A DNA stretch of 64,000 bases from Ilyonectria destructans (GCA_020740775.1 JAHEWK010000006.1:682001-746000), one strand, 5' to 3'. Numbered from the stretch's first letter, positions 19,074-31,199 are shown. Notes: generated by a model from the sequence alone, not told the origin. A program made the numbers and translations.

Positions 19074-20501
19074 ATGTCGACCAGTCCCGGAATCAAGACT
19101 TACGCGACACCCGAGGGAGTGACAGTCAGCACAAGCTTCGTGGTGCAGGTTCGTCCCATAGATGAGAGTCAACCGCTAGAATGGCACCCTGTCTCAACTT
19201 GTGCTGTGGATGTAGCTGATGTCAACCTTACACGCAATGAGTTTGACAAACATCCCATTTCTGTCGCATCAATAGACATCGACGGCCCTGTCGAAATTAA
19301 AGCCCAATTCGCCATCGGGAAAGTCGACACTGCAGTCATTCGGCCGACATCACTTGGCATCAAAGCGAGCATCCACGACAACACCATCAGCTTCACTCTT
19401 GATCGATCACTCGATGTCATGCTTGAGATCAACAATGACAAGTGGCAAGCCTTGCATATCCTAACTAACAAAGTGGATTCCGATGCACCGACAGGCGATT
19501 CTGACAACGTTTGGTACTTTGGTCCAGGTCTCAATAATGGATCGGCCTACTCCAAGGTCACTGACGGAAACTTGATGGTGCCTTCCAACACGACAGTCTA
19601 CCTCGCTGGAGGAGCGTTTCTCACTGCCAAGCTCAACTTCATCAACGTCTCCAATTCCGGAGTCCGTGGCCATGGCTTCATCTACAAAGGACCCAACGGC
19701 GGAGCTATTCTCATCGAACGATCACACAACATTGTCGTCGAAAAGGTCACGTCGCTGGGGGCTACAGGCTTTAGCCTTACCACAGGTGAAGCAAAAGATG
19801 TTCACATCAACGGATATCGATCCTTTTCATCATACGGAAATGGCGACGGGCTCGACTTTTTTTGTTCCACAGATATACTCGTCGAGAATTGTTTCCTGCG
19901 CAACTCGGACGATACCATCGCAATCTATGGCCACCGCTGGGACTACTACGGCAACACGCGCAACATCACCATTAGAAACTGCACTTTGCTTCCAGATATC
20001 GCCCATCCGATTCAAGTCGGTACGCACGGAAACCCTGACAAGCCAGAGACCATCAGCGACATCCACGTCAGCAATATCGACATCCTAGATCACCACGAGA
20101 CTCAGGTGTGGTATCAAGGGTGCATTTCGTTAAATGCAGGAGATGCAAATCTTATTGAGAATGTCAAGTTTGAAGACATCAGAGTTGAGAAGATATCAAA
20201 AGGTCAGCTGGTGAATCTTCGTGTGATGCAGAATGCAAGGTGGACGACAGCGCCTGGCCGCGGTGTCCGGAACGTGACATTGAGAAATATCGAACTCAAT
20301 ATGGAAAACTCTGGGATTGTGAATCCGTCGCAAATTTTGGGCTTTGACGCCACGAGAAGGGTTGAAAATATTACATTCGAGAACTTGAAGATTGGAGGAA
20401 AGCATATTCATGACGATATGCCAAAGCCGAGGTGGTTCATGGTGTCTGACTTTGTACCCATGTTCGTTAATGAGCACGCGACGAACGTTAGGTTTATCTA
20501 G
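19074..20501 (+). CDS. GH28-like right-handed beta-helix glycoside hydrolase, no signal peptide
   Basis: A single exon of 475 residues from ATG 19074 (ACC before it). An upstream in-frame extension lacks family features. An N-terminal beta-sandwich-like region (about 1-130) precedes a parallel beta-helix with repeated HNIVVEKV/ILVENC/NITIRNC turns. GH28-like acid motifs are recognisable: GDGLDFF (like NTDGID), NSDDTIAI (like NQDDCVA) and HPIQVGTHG in place of GHG. It should hydrolyse a uronate-type glycosidic bond; the specificity is unknown, and GH49-like activity cannot be excluded. No signal peptide or membrane segment is visible, so it likely works in the cytosol on imported oligosaccharides. 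Confidence 0.75.
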   Translation: MSTSPGIKTYATPEGVTVSTSFVVQVRPIDESQPLEWHPVSTCAVDVADVNLTRNEFDKHPISVASIDIDGPVEIKAQFAIGKVDTAVIRPTSLGIKASIHDNTISFTLDRSLDVMLEINNDKWQALHILTNKVDSDAPTGDSDNVWYFGPGLNNGSAYSKVTDGNLMVPSNTTVYLAGGAFLTAKLNFINVSNSGVRGHGFIYKGPNGGAILIERSHNIVVEKVTSLGATGFSLTTGEAKDVHINGYRSFSSYGNGDGLDFFCSTDILVENCFLRNSDDTIAIYGHRWDYYGNTRNITIRNCTLLPDIAHPIQVGTHGNPDKPETISDIHVSNIDILDHHETQVWYQGCISLNAGDANLIENVKFEDIRVEKISKGQLVNLRVMQNARWTTAPGRGVRNVTLRNIELNMENSGIVNPSQILGFDATRRVENITFENLKIGGKHIHDDMPKPRWFMVSDFVPMFVNEHATNVRFI

Positions 20502-21000
20502 ACGATCGAGAAGGCTAAGAACTAGACCCTGAGGAGGATTTTACTAAGGGAGAAACCCGTTGTGTACCTTGAATAGACTTTCGCCCGGGGGGATACACCC
20601 CATAGGGCCTTTTCGCTAAGCTGCTATGCGTTTCATACAGTTCTTCCATGATGACGCGATGCGCCACAAATTTCAATTTTTCGTTCATTCAGACAGCGAT
20701 GTGAGTTGCGTGATATTCAAAGAGATTTAAATTTTTCAAGCTGAAAAGCTTGATATTTGGTCATGGTGGAAGCAGTGGGTAGGAAATGCTTGAATTGTGA
20801 AACAAAAACTGTGTTTTTTGACCTTGTGCCGGCGACTTGCTCACCTTGAGGGAACAGACAGATGTGAGTCACGTAATATTCACAGCGACATAAAGGTTTC
20901 ATTCAGACATGTGTTGATTCTTACATGGCTAGATATTACACACAACACCCGACTGCTCGGCCATCCGTACACCCTTTGCCAGCGTCCACTAGCATCTACT
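20502..21000. other. intergenic, promoter of argininosuccinate lyase
   Basis: 499 bp. It contains a near-duplicated 28-bp element (about 20698-20725 and 20861-20888, mostly C/T differences) whose second copy has a Gcn4/CPC1 box. Nothing else is seen. Confidence 0.6.
20865..20871. promoter_or_regulatory. Gcn4/CPC1-type TGAGTCA box
   Basis: A perfect TGAGTCA, 130 bp upstream of the argininosuccinate lyase ATG. General amino-acid control factors (Gcn4, CPC-1, CpcA) bind this motif and are known to act on arginine genes. A similar element at about 20698-20725 carries TGAGTTG, a degraded copy. Confidence 0.6.
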
Positions 21001-22539
21001 ATGGCGTCCAACCCGTCAACGCTCCTCTGGGGCGGTCGCTTCACAGGTCGGTACTGCCCTGGCGACTCCTGTGGCAATGCATGCTAACGGTGTCACCCTA
21101 CAGAGAACATGAACGACCTCATGGTTACCTTCAACGAGTCGCTCCCCTTCGACAAGGCGCTGCACGAGGCTGATGTCCGGGGCTCCATCACCTATGCCAA
21201 GGCACTGCGGCAGCTCGACCTGCTCACCGACGAGGAGCTCGGCGAGATCACCATGGGCCTCGAGGCTGTCGAGAAGGAGTGGGCTGACGGCACATTCGTC
21301 ATCCAACCTGGTGTTGACGAGGACATCCACACGGCCAACGAGCGTCGTCTAGCTGAGCTCATCGGGCCGACCATCGCGGGCAAGCTTCACACAGGCCGCT
21401 CCCGCAACGAGCAGATCGCCACCGACATGCGGCTTTGGGTACGAGCCCAGCTCGATGACCTATCCGAACAACTGCGCGCCGCTCTGGCCGTTTGCGCTGC
21501 CCGCGCCAAGGCAGATATCGATATACTGATGCCCGGCTACACGCACTTCCAGCGCGCCCAGCCCGTCCGCTTCTCCCACTGGTTGCTCTCCCACGCAACC
21601 TACCTCATGAGCGACCTGCAGCGGCACCGCGGCGTCCGGGACCGCACCAACTGCTGTCCCCTCGGCGTCGGCGCCCTGGCCGGAAACCCCTTCGGCATCG
21701 ACCGCACCTTTCTCGCCAAGGACCTCGGCTTCTCCTCCGTCCACCCCAACAGCTTAGCGGCCGTCGCGGACCGGGACTTCGTCGCCGAGATCCTGCAGTG
21801 GTCGAGCCTGCTGATGGTGCACCTGAGCCGCCTGAGCGAAGACGTCGTTATCTATTCGACAGCCGAGTTCGGTTTCGTCCGGGTTGCCGACGCCTACAGC
21901 ACCGGCAGTAGTTTGATGCCGCAGAAAAAGAACCCCGACAGCCTCGAGCTGATCCGGGGCAAGGCCGGCAGGGTCATGGGGCAGGTCCGTTATTATCCCT
22001 TTTCGGCCCCGACTCGTAGATGTGAAATATAAAAGGGCTGTGCCCTGAGCTGACTATCGACACAACAGGCCTCCGGCTTTCTTTCCACCCTCAAGAGCCT
22101 TCCGACCGCGTATAACAAGGACCTTCAGGAGTCAGTCGAGCCCCTCCTCGACTGCGTCAAGACGGTTTCGCACTGCGTGCGAATCGCCACCGGCGTCCTG
22201 AGCACGCTACAGATCGACTCCTCTAAAATGAAGGCCGCCCTAACCGCCGACATGCTCGCCACCGACGTCGCCGACTATCTAGTCATGAAAGGCGTGCCCT
22301 TTCGGCAGACGCACCACATCGCCGGCGCCGTTGTCCGCAAGGCAGAGGAGAAGGGCGTCTCCATCGCCGAACTGGAGCTGTCGGAGCTCAAGCAGATCTC
22401 GCCCCAGTTCGAGGCTGACATTGTTGACGTCTTCGACTTCGAGAGGAGCGTCGAGAGGAGGTCTGCCCAGGGGGGCACGAGCCGGAGCTCAGTGCTAGGC
22501 CAGATCGACGCCATCCAGGCTTATCTCGCCGGGAATTAA
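21001..22539 (+). CDS. ARG4: argininosuccinate lyase
   Basis: Exons 21001-21046, 21104-21984 and 22069-22539 give 465 residues, the normal length. It starts MASNPSTLLWGGRF. Family marks: HTGRSRNEQ, GYTHFQRAQPVRFSHW, PLGVGALAGNPFGIDR and the fumarase/lyase signature GSSLMPQKKNPDS. It splits argininosuccinate to arginine and fumarate in the last step of arginine synthesis. The coding sequence is clearly more GC-rich, with stronger C/G third positions, than the neighbours. This may reflect strong expression, a different origin, or a second gene copy. A TGAGTCA box upstream suggests general amino-acid control. It does not fit the polysaccharide theme of its neighbours. Confidence 0.95.
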
Positions 22540-23148
22540 TCATTTGTCTTTCGTGTCTGGCCAGGGGCACAAATGACATAGTACGCCCCCCGGCGACGAG
22601 ACATGTCAGAGTCAGAGGATCGTTTGAAGGATTAATGGGGCATCATCACAAAAGTACTAAATGATTTCAATTTAATTGTTGCTTCAGCGGTCCCTTCTCG
22701 CCGTGTTTCACCCATTGACCTCGTCTGCGCATGCTGCCTGATCAACCTCTACCCACACATCAGTCGTTTTCCATGTTGAATGGAGAACGGGGAAGTTGAT
22801 CCAGTGGAAACTGTTGCCCTATTTGGCGCCGTCCTGCTTCATCTCCAGGGGCTGCTTTAACCGCTCACTCGATGCCCTTCAGTCCAGCCGTCCAGTCGAA
22901 TCCCTGGAGGGCGCCGGCCTATTCGTCGCCAATCAGTGCCCCATGCCAACGAATGTCAGGTTTATCTCGACGATACTGCAAGCACTCCAGATACAACTTC
23001 ATTAAAACTCATATTATAGTCTACTACTATCTCCGACTCAGCTGTAACACAACCAACTACCCAGTATCTTGCAATCTTAAAGCAGTTCCCCACATTCATG
23101 CCCATTGACCGAGAAGGCACATATATGCCCCCCTCATCCCATATGAGA
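22540..23148. other. intergenic between convergent genes
   Basis: 609 bp between the 3' ends of argininosuccinate lyase and the MFS gene. I see nothing in it. Confidence 0.6.
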
Positions 23149-24960
23149 CTAATAAACATAACGGAAATTCGGGTTCTCCGTGTCAGTCAGATCTTGAAAA
23201 GCTAGGTCATGAGTTATCTCAGCCACTGCTGCCACCTTGCGGCGGTTCTTGGCCATGAGGACAATACGGGTCAGAATAACGAGACCAAGGTAAACCGCAT
23301 ATACAACAACATGAACCAAAAACCCAGGAAGGTACCTAGGAGCGTCTTTCTCTTGAAAGATTTGAGGAGCAATGAGGTTACCAACTGACCATCCAATGAA
23401 AACCATGGTCATGGTAATTCCCTTCTTTGTCTGGCCAGCAATGTTTCTTGTGATGAGCGAGATGATCATATTCCCCTGGGCGCAGAAGAACTGAGTACAG
23501 TAAAATGCAATAAGCATTCCACCAGCGTTGGACGAGTTCGGAGTGACGACAAGGATTACGACAGTGCCAACAATTGCAGGAATAGTCCATAGCTGCGCTA
23601 GGTTAGTAAACGTATGAATTCACCTTGGGGGCGGGTGTGACACTTACAACCATCATCAAACATGTTTGTCCCGACCTTTGCGATGCTTGAGCGGAGCCGA
23701 TCATGGCAACAATCAACCAAGCACCTTGAGCAATGTTCAGAAGCTGAGTCTGCAACAGAGAAAACCCGAATTGCTGGATAATCAAGTTCGAGAAGACTCC
23801 TAGACCACCGATGACGAGGTTTGCAACCGTGATGAGCATCACACAGCACCAGACGAACGGGTCGGTCAACGCTTCAACGACTTGATACTTCTTGTACTCC
23901 TTGTTCTGGATGCCGGTTTCGTTGTGTCGCACTCTTTCGATCATCAGGCGTTTCTCTTCCTCGCTGTAACACTTGGCTGTCAAAGGGCTGTCGGGGAGGA
24001 AGATGCCGATGAAGACTGCCCAAACGCAAGTGACAACGCCGAGTACGAGAAATAAGAGCTGCCAGTTCTTGATGGGACCATCGGTGTAATGCGAGACTCC
24101 AAAGGCCAGTAGCCCACCAACCTAAACAAACATTAGCAAGCGCCACACAGATCCGATTCATCTACTTACCATCAACTGCACGCCTGACATGCAATACCAC
24201 AAAGAGTTGAGGAGGGACTGTTCCTCTCTGGTATACCACATACTCGTACTGGACACGATGAGCTAAGCACAGAACAAAAAGGACTCTTGAACACTCACAG
24301 CAACATCATCGCCGGTTGTACGCAGCTCTCGAAGAAACCGAGCAGAAATCTGACAGCCATGAGAGACGCAAAGTTGGTCGAAGCAGCCGAACATGAGACC
24401 ACGAGTCCCCAAATGAAGACGTTGACGGACAGCATCTTGGCCAGGGGAAGCTTTTGTAAAAGGAAGTTCTGTGGGTACTCCCCGACGAGGATGCCGATGT
24501 ATAGAATAGTGCCAAGCCATTGATACTTGGAGGTGTTAGTTTTAGTGCTCGATATCAGAAGATCAACGTAATAACGAGGGGTTGATGATGCGCAACGAAG
24601 CCATGAGAAAGCGACAGGAGGCTTTGGAGTGGGTCTGGAGAAGGAGTTCTAGGATGATCAGTTTACCTCTTGTCCAACCAATTTTGCATCGTCTTTGATT
24701 CCCATAATAGAAGCAAAGTTCAAAGTTCCCTTGTCCAATGACTGGCAAAAATACGTCACCAGCTGGATAACGAGGATGCGGCGGTTGATTTTCCAAAACA
24801 GGCGCTTATTAGTTGCAGCATCAATCTCAATGCCTGTCCCAGTCGCATAGGGGTCTTTCTTCTCGTGCTCATCCATGTCCTTTGTCGTTTGGACACTAGA
24901 GCCATTGACCTCTTTATGGTCGGCTAGAGGGGCGGCCTCAAATTCCTTGGGAGAGGACAT
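23149..24960 (-). CDS. MFS transporter, allantoate permease (Dal5/ACS) family
   Basis: Five exons (24960-24667, 24525-24299, 24248-24170, 24121-23648, 23592-23149) splice in phase to 505 residues. A hydrophilic N-terminus of about 60 residues is followed by 12 predicted membrane segments in two groups of six with a central loop (LPDSPLTAKCYSEEEKRLMIERVR). Family marks: FCQSLDKGTLNFASIMGI, YQWLGTILYIG, and TSMWYTREEQ after the sixth helix half. The third exon start was set at the AG before TACGAGT because the nearer AG breaks the frame. This anion:cation symporter family carries carboxylates, allantoate, vitamins and some oligosaccharides. Divergent from the GH88 gene, it is the best candidate importer of unsaturated oligouronates. 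Confidence 0.88.
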
Positions 24961-25593
24961 GGTCGTGGCTGTTGAATGTGAAGAAGAGATGGAAGATGTT
25001 GAGTCTCGACTGCGGCTTGAGATTCATCATCTTGCCGCGGCGCTGATAGTTATGATATGGAAGAACTTGCCTGTGTTGTCGTCACCTAGTTTCTCCCCCA
25101 CCCAGATATTTCGGCCCTGGCCCCGAAACTTCCTCCGAAGTCACGCGAGAATTCCTCGTGATGCACAACAATTCACGCTAGCACCAACTTGGAATCGTCG
25201 CCTCCGCCGGATCACCCGCTTATTTTGGATCCGGGACAAGTCGCGGAGTTTGTTCCTGGACGCTTGCGAATCCTTCGTCGGCGTGCTGGCTGCTCCGGCC
25301 GATGGACCGTGGGAAGCTGAAATACCTGGTGTGCGCTCCTTGTGGGAAAATAGATATTGCTCCAATTATCACAGTCCCGATCGTACGTTGGCTGCTGCTC
25401 TAAACCGCGGCCATCTTGACGTCCGGTGACGCCGAATTTTGTTGTCTCTGCAAGCTGGATCCCGAAGAATCGACTCTCCTCGACCATGATGGTGATCAAC
25501 AATTCCGGCGGCCTGGTGTCTGATTTTCACCATGTTCCGCCAGTGTTGAATGGGAGCCATTGCGGTGGACGCACTTCGATTGATGATCAAGAA
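24961..25593. other. divergent promoter between MFS carrier and GH88 hydrolase
   Basis: 633 bp shared upstream region. It contains scattered CGG and CCGAT-like triplets (for example CCGGCCGATGGACCG near 25300) but no clear cluster. The divergent layout suggests the two genes are coexpressed. Confidence 0.5.
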
Positions 25594-27267
25594 ATGATGA
25601 ATGGGGTTTGTTGTTTACGCAATTTGGCTCCGAATTGTGCTGACTCGAAAGTAGGACATCTCGGCCACTAAACAACAGAATGGCGACGCAACTTCAGTTG
25701 TTGCTCCCGCCACAACGCATAACGGCATCTCAACACAATACTCCCTGCGAGACCTTTTATACTCCACTGATGTGTATGCAAAAATATGGAACGTTGCATC
25801 GCAAGCATTAGACAAGGTAAGCAGTCCCGCTGAGATAATAGACCGCCATACTAACAGAGGTTTGCTTGTAGTCCCAGCCACCTGTCCTATATCCGGAGTA
25901 CACGAAACCGACCGGGACTAGATACGTCTATCGAGAACATGATTTCTGGACCTCGGGGTTCTTCCCGGGTTGCTTGTACCTATTGCTAGAACGGGAACGC
26001 AAGTATAAGAGTAAACTTCGGACTGTTGTCGATGGACGGGTCGACACACCACACCAAATGCATCTTGAGTAAGTTATACTGTGAACCATGCGGATTAACC
26101 TCTTCGTCACCCCTAACGGCAAACGAAACCGTCCCATTAAAGATGGTAGCTGATGACATCTTCCAGATTTGCCTGTAAATGGTGGACCGTCAATCTTCAC
26201 CAAAATGCTTCCCTCTCCACAACACACGATCTCGGCTTCATGATTTTCCCATGGGCTCAATTGGCTTGGGAGCTCAACCACGATGTTCTCGCGTTAGATA
26301 CGATAGTCCGGGCTTCAAGAACTTTGGCGTCTCGCTACGTGCCCCAGATCGGAGCTATTCGGTCATGGGACACCTGCATAACAAAGAGATATGCGTTTAC
26401 CGATCCTGCGACAGACTTCCTCTTCATCATTGTTAGTATTGCCCATGCAATCAAACCGAGTTGGTACTTTACTAACTCCTGTAGGACAACATGATGAATC
26501 TTAACATGCTCTTCTGGACAGCGTCGGAGCTAAACGATAAGGAGATGTATCGAATCGCCCTCAACCATGCTCGGAAGACTCAAGAATTTCACATCCGAGA
26601 CGACTTCTCAACTACGCACCTGGTTGTATTGGATCCAATCACCGGCTCATTGAAGTCGCGCTTGACAAACCAAGGGTTTTCGGACGACTCATCGTGGGCT
26701 CGAGGACAAGCCTGGGCCATTGCTGGTTTTGCACAAACATTCCAGTGGACCAAAGACGTGTCATTCTTGAAGACGGCGCAATCGTGCGCTGACTACTTTC
26801 TGAGCCGACTACCTGCTGACGGGATACCTCCATGGGACTTTTCTGCACCAAAGGACACTGAACAGCCACCTGACACAAGTGCAGCTGTGATTGCTGTTTA
26901 TGGACTGCTGCTGATACACGAAGCACAGGTAGCACGGGGCGAGCAGTCAAATTACTTTGATCAGGCTATTCACCTATTGAAAAGCGTTTGCTCCAAGTAT
27001 CTGAATACGCCTGACAAGTTTGTGACAACTCGTTGTGTAATTGATACCGTCGAGTCTCTTTCACACGACATCGCAGGAAAGGTCAGCGTGAAGCCTGACA
27101 ACACACCGGAGACAATCCTTGGAGGAGCGACCATCAACAACTACGAGTTCGCCCCACGGCGTTGGGCGAATCATGGCTTAGTGTATGCGGACTACTACTT
27201 TTTGCTTGTAGGTAACAAATTGCTGGAGATGCATGGAATAGAATCGATAGAGAATGTGCTCGTTTGA
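25594..27267 (+). CDS. GH88 unsaturated glucuronyl hydrolase, intracellular
   Basis: Predicted exons 25594-25605, 25655-25816, 25872-26068, 26167-26431 and 26485-27267 give 472 residues. The tiny first exon (ATGATGAATGGG) is the least certain part; the frame is open from 25655. Family marks: REHDFWTSGFFPG, the catalytic Asp regions THDLGFM and DNMMNL, DDSSWARGQAW, and RRWANHGLVYADYYFL at the end. GH88 enzymes hydrate the 4,5-unsaturated uronic acid that polysaccharide lyases leave at the non-reducing end and so release the monosaccharide. No signal peptide is visible, so it should act in the cytosol on imported products. It pairs logically with the secreted lyase at 28421. Confidence 0.88.
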
Positions 27268-28420
27268 TTTAGAAATCAATGATGGCAGGTTGCTAGAACC
27301 TTGGCTTTTAGATATCGCGGCTTGATATTTTGTTGATAACAGTTCCTCGTTCAATTTCGATGTGACGCATTGACTAAAGGGAATTGTGAATGGGGAAATC
27401 GCATCACCACATTATGACCTTCATTGTTTCCATTTATTTTTGATGTTATTTCTTTACAATAACATTTCACGCTCGTGGTTTCAACTGGTGATAACGAAAG
27501 AATTCATAATAAAAGTATCCCTCGCATTGCGAAGATGGGATATAGAATGGAGAAGAGGTATCATGAGCAATACCATACCGGAAAGCCCAGCGGTAAATGG
27601 CGAGATAAATAAATAAGAAATTCCTTTCGAGGCTCAGACGCAGGGATAGCGACTCGGAATGAAAGACGTGAATCTCGGCGCGATGTTCAAAGTGAAGAGT
27701 GCACTTGGAACTACCTGTCCGTTCCTCAGGGTTGCGTCATTGGAATGCCTGTATGTCGATTGCGGGAGAAGTAACGGGCTTTGTTACCAGGCCGGTGTGA
27801 TTTTTTGACATTTGAAAGGGAAAGATTGACAGGAACGGCTGACTGGGATTGATTGATCAATTATCACATTAGGGGTGGTGTAGGGTCATGTGTAGATCTT
27901 GACGGGCGAACAGCCGGACGCCACCCGACGGACTGAGCTTGTTCAGTCCGGAAGAATTATCAACACCCGTCCGTTTCAGGTAAAAGTCCACAGCCTAGCT
28001 AGACATGGCGTCCGGGGAAGTGTCGGGGGCGTCGTCCATTCAGGAACCCGCTCAAACGAGCTGCAGATTACCCACACACACTCTTTTGAGCTGTCTGGGG
28101 TAGTTCGGGAATGGCGATGTTGCATTCTACCCCGCACTGAGCAAGTAGCATGCCATATCTGATTTGCAGCGTATAAAGATGGGACGAAAGGTCGTGGATA
28201 CACGATAGACCAAAGCAACCACGGTTAGATGCCCTTCGATCTGTTGTTGAGTCACTTACGAGACACAATCCTGGCTATCAGCCTCTTCTCAACTTTTGAG
28301 ATATCAGATCAGCATCTAACCACTACTTGAGAACTACCAGTGAGACACTATCCTTGACGCCTGAGCATACGGTAACTTACACATCTTTCTGTAATTATAG
28401 CGCTTTCACAAAACTTCATC
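27268..28420. other. intergenic
   Basis: About 1.15 kb between two plus-strand genes. Only short shadow frames are present; no repeat or RNA gene is recognised. The last part must hold the promoter of the lyase gene. Confidence 0.6.
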
Positions 28421-29773
28421 ATGCGGTACATGGGCAATTTCGCTATGCTGGCCTGTTGGGTGTTTGCAAGCTGCAATGTGCTTACTGAAGCGACACCTAT
28501 TATGGAGAAGTCTGACATCGAAGATCGCGCCGATTGTCGTGATACAAAGCCTTTTGTCCATCCTGGAGCATTGCATACCGTCCAAGACATCGACAGAGTC
28601 AAAGATCGGCTTAAGGAACAAGAAGAACCATGGGTTACGGCTTTCGACCATCTGGAAGCGAGTAAGCTTGCGCAAACAACGTGGAAATCAACGCCACAGA
28701 CAGTCCTCGTCCGTGGTGCAAATGACAAGCTGGCGGAAAATTACCAATATGCCTACCGCGATGCTCACTCCGCATATCAGTTGACGCTTCGTTGGCTCAT
28801 ATCGGGGAATTCTTCGTATGCCACTGCTGCTGTGACTATTTTGAACGGGTGGAGTTCGACACTGACAGACATCTACGGCAATTCGGACATGTATCTCGCC
28901 GCCGGCTTATATGGCTATCAGTTTGCAAACGCAGCAGAACTGCTTCGATTGTATTCCGGTTGGTCAAAGGATGACCAGACAACATTTGGCACTATGCTCA
29001 ACGACATCTTTGCACGCTATAATCGTCTTTTTCTTGACACGCACAACAACAAGCCCGACACTTATTACGCCAATTGGGATCTTTGCAACATTGCCTCTTT
29101 GATGGCCATTGGGATCTTCAATGATAACACAACCATGTATAATTACGCCGTCGACTACTTCAAATATGGTCTTCCTGACGGTGCTGTTGCAAATGGAGCA
29201 CTTCCCTTCTTCTCTATCGCGAATTTCACCGAAGAGGGTTCTGGAAAGATACTTATGCAAGGCCAAGAAGCTGGACGTGACCAAGCACATACGCTACTGG
29301 ACTTTTCGCTCCTCGGTGTCATAGGTCAGCAGGGATACAACCAAGGCGTGGATCTCTATGCCACATTCGGTAATCAGATTCTAAACGGGTATGTTTGCAT
29401 CTCAACTAATTCGTCAAAATCATCATGGCAATGTCTAATAAAATCCTCTCGCAGGGCTGAATATGCTGCAAAATACAACACAAACCACTCAGTGCCTTAC
29501 ACCCCATACCGAAGCTGGGAGGGGATCCTTCCCAATGTCTCTACGAAATCTCGGTTCGATGTTCGCCCTGGATTTGAGGCCATCTATTCTCACTATGCAG
29601 AGCTTAAAGGCTTAAATGCTTCTTGGTCTAAGGCGTACCGTGATTATGTCAACAGAAACTTGACAAGCAATGTGGAGGGAGGCGGTGGTGATTACAGCCC
29701 AAACTCAGGTGGTTATGATGCATTTGGACATGGGACCCTAATGTACCGCTTGGGCAAGTCTGAAGAGACCTGA
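28421..29773 (+). CDS. secreted polysaccharide lyase, alginate-lyase (alpha/alpha) fold
   Basis: Exons 28421-29388 and 29455-29773 (the 66-nt intron is in frame) give 428 residues. The N-terminus (MRYMGNFAMLACWVFASC) is a signal peptide. The rest fits the alginate_lyase alpha/alpha toroid family: FVHPGALHTVQDIDRVK, a conserved NWDLCNIASLMAIG stretch with likely catalytic Asn, and EAGRDQAHTLLD with likely catalytic His/Arg. It would cut a polyuronate by beta-elimination and leave unsaturated ends. Known substrates of related fungal and bacterial enzymes include alginate and glucuronan; PL38-like glucuronan lyase is a candidate, but I cannot fix the substrate. The GH88 neighbour supports lyase activity. 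Confidence 0.85.
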   Translation: MRYMGNFAMLACWVFASCNVLTEATPIMEKSDIEDRADCRDTKPFVHPGALHTVQDIDRVKDRLKEQEEPWVTAFDHLEASKLAQTTWKSTPQTVLVRGANDKLAENYQYAYRDAHSAYQLTLRWLISGNSSYATAAVTILNGWSSTLTDIYGNSDMYLAAGLYGYQFANAAELLRLYSGWSKDDQTTFGTMLNDIFARYNRLFLDTHNNKPDTYYANWDLCNIASLMAIGIFNDNTTMYNYAVDYFKYGLPDGAVANGALPFFSIANFTEEGSGKILMQGQEAGRDQAHTLLDFSLLGVIGQQGYNQGVDLYATFGNQILNGYVCISTNSSKSSWQCLIKSSRRAEYAAKYNTNHSVPYTPYRSWEGILPNVSTKSRFDVRPGFEAIYSHYAELKGLNASWSKAYRDYVNRNLTSNVEGGGGDYSPNSGGYDAFGHGTLMYRLGKSEET

Positions 29774-31199
29774 CCTCGACATATGGAGTGCGACAGGGTT
29801 GTGTGCAGTGGGCACGGAAATGCGTCTAGGACAAGATACTAGATACTGAAAGCATTGATTCTTTTACGATTTTACGATTTTTAAGTGGACGGAAGACCTT
29901 TGGACATGATGTTGTGACATTGAGGGGATCACCAACCAGGAAGCAAGTAAATTCCAGCGAATTTGTTCCAAACATATTCCCAAGTAATATAGTGGCATCG
30001 AGTGTCTTAAAAGAGGCTTTTTGTCCAACTTATCAACGTGAAATGTCATTTACTGAACCTGAAATGGCATGAGGCCTGGGAATATTAATATTTTAGCCTA
30101 ACCTGACAAATGGCGTACGAGGTGGGTGCCAGGCACTTGATATTACCATTAATAGAACATTTATGTGCAGTTTGAGAAGGAAATATGGTTGACAATGACC
30201 CTCATGTGCATGCTGGAGTTCCTAAAAAAAGGGATCTTGATATAAGATGCGTATAGAGGTATTCCGTGAGCGATTACATGTCAAGGTCTCCATCCAGCAC
30301 AGCTTTTCCGATCCTCGCTGATGATTGATTACCTCATGAAGCCCAATTCGAGTTTCCATAGTGGAGAAAAGCCTCCACTACTTGCATTAGTTCCTTAGTA
30401 AGGCCTAGATCGGATAAGAATGCGTGGTGGCTAGTTGGTGCTCAGAGGCGTTGAAGATCGTACGTTTTTAGCAGCCACTGGAATGCTGACCTCGCCAATT
30501 GTTGCATTTTAGACTACCCTTCTCTCAGAGATAGGATATTGATGTCGGAGATATTTTCTCATGAACATCATGTTAAAGGGGGCTTGTGCATCCTCGCTCT
30601 GTAACAATACAGAGACACATTTTGACGCTTCTGGTAGAACCCGCGTTGATATAACCCATTGGAGAATTTGGTAGTTCCAGGTTAGTGATCGGGGATCCAT
30701 GGCTGGGCTTGAGAAGTTAGAGCATCATCTATCAAGCTTTGTACAAGCTTCAGTCTAACTTCAGCCACTATCGGCTTGTTTTTAACAGTACCTACAGCTA
30801 TCATTCGCAGGAGCCAAAGATCCAGTCTGGTTCCCACTGCGACTGGCCAATGCTCTCCACACACGCGAGCCGAGCTGCCGGAAGTGGTGCCCGATTACCC
30901 AGACTTGGTTAGAGACATTGCATCTGGAGAATCGAGCAAGATCCGTGGCGCTCAAAGGCGTCGAGCTGCGAGACCAGCTAAACACGCTGACAGTGTCCGG
31001 ATTGACTGAACCCCTATGCTCGGGTCTCGAAGCTCGATGGCCAAGTGTCGCTGCCGTACTGAGACCAATGCTCATATAAGCTCCGTCCGATCCCTCCAAG
31101 GGCACTCATCTGTGGATTCCCACTCCATACTTCTGCGTCCATGAAATGGCCAATACATCGCGTCTGGCCCCTCGTCTACGGTAATACCAATCCACAAAG
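29774..31199. other. intergenic
   Basis: About 1.4 kb between the lyase and the receptor gene. I find no convincing coding region on either strand. It is AT-rich and otherwise unremarkable. Confidence 0.6.

Noticed and set aside
21359..21911. Long antisense and alternate frames across argininosuccinate lyase
   Set aside because: GC-rich coding sequence leaves long open shadow frames; only the lyase frame has family motifs.
24249..24263. Nearer 3' splice site (CTTAG) in the Dal5-type gene at 24170-24248
   Set aside because: It puts the following exon out of frame with a stop. The AG 14 bases further gives TSMWYTREEQ, as in the family.
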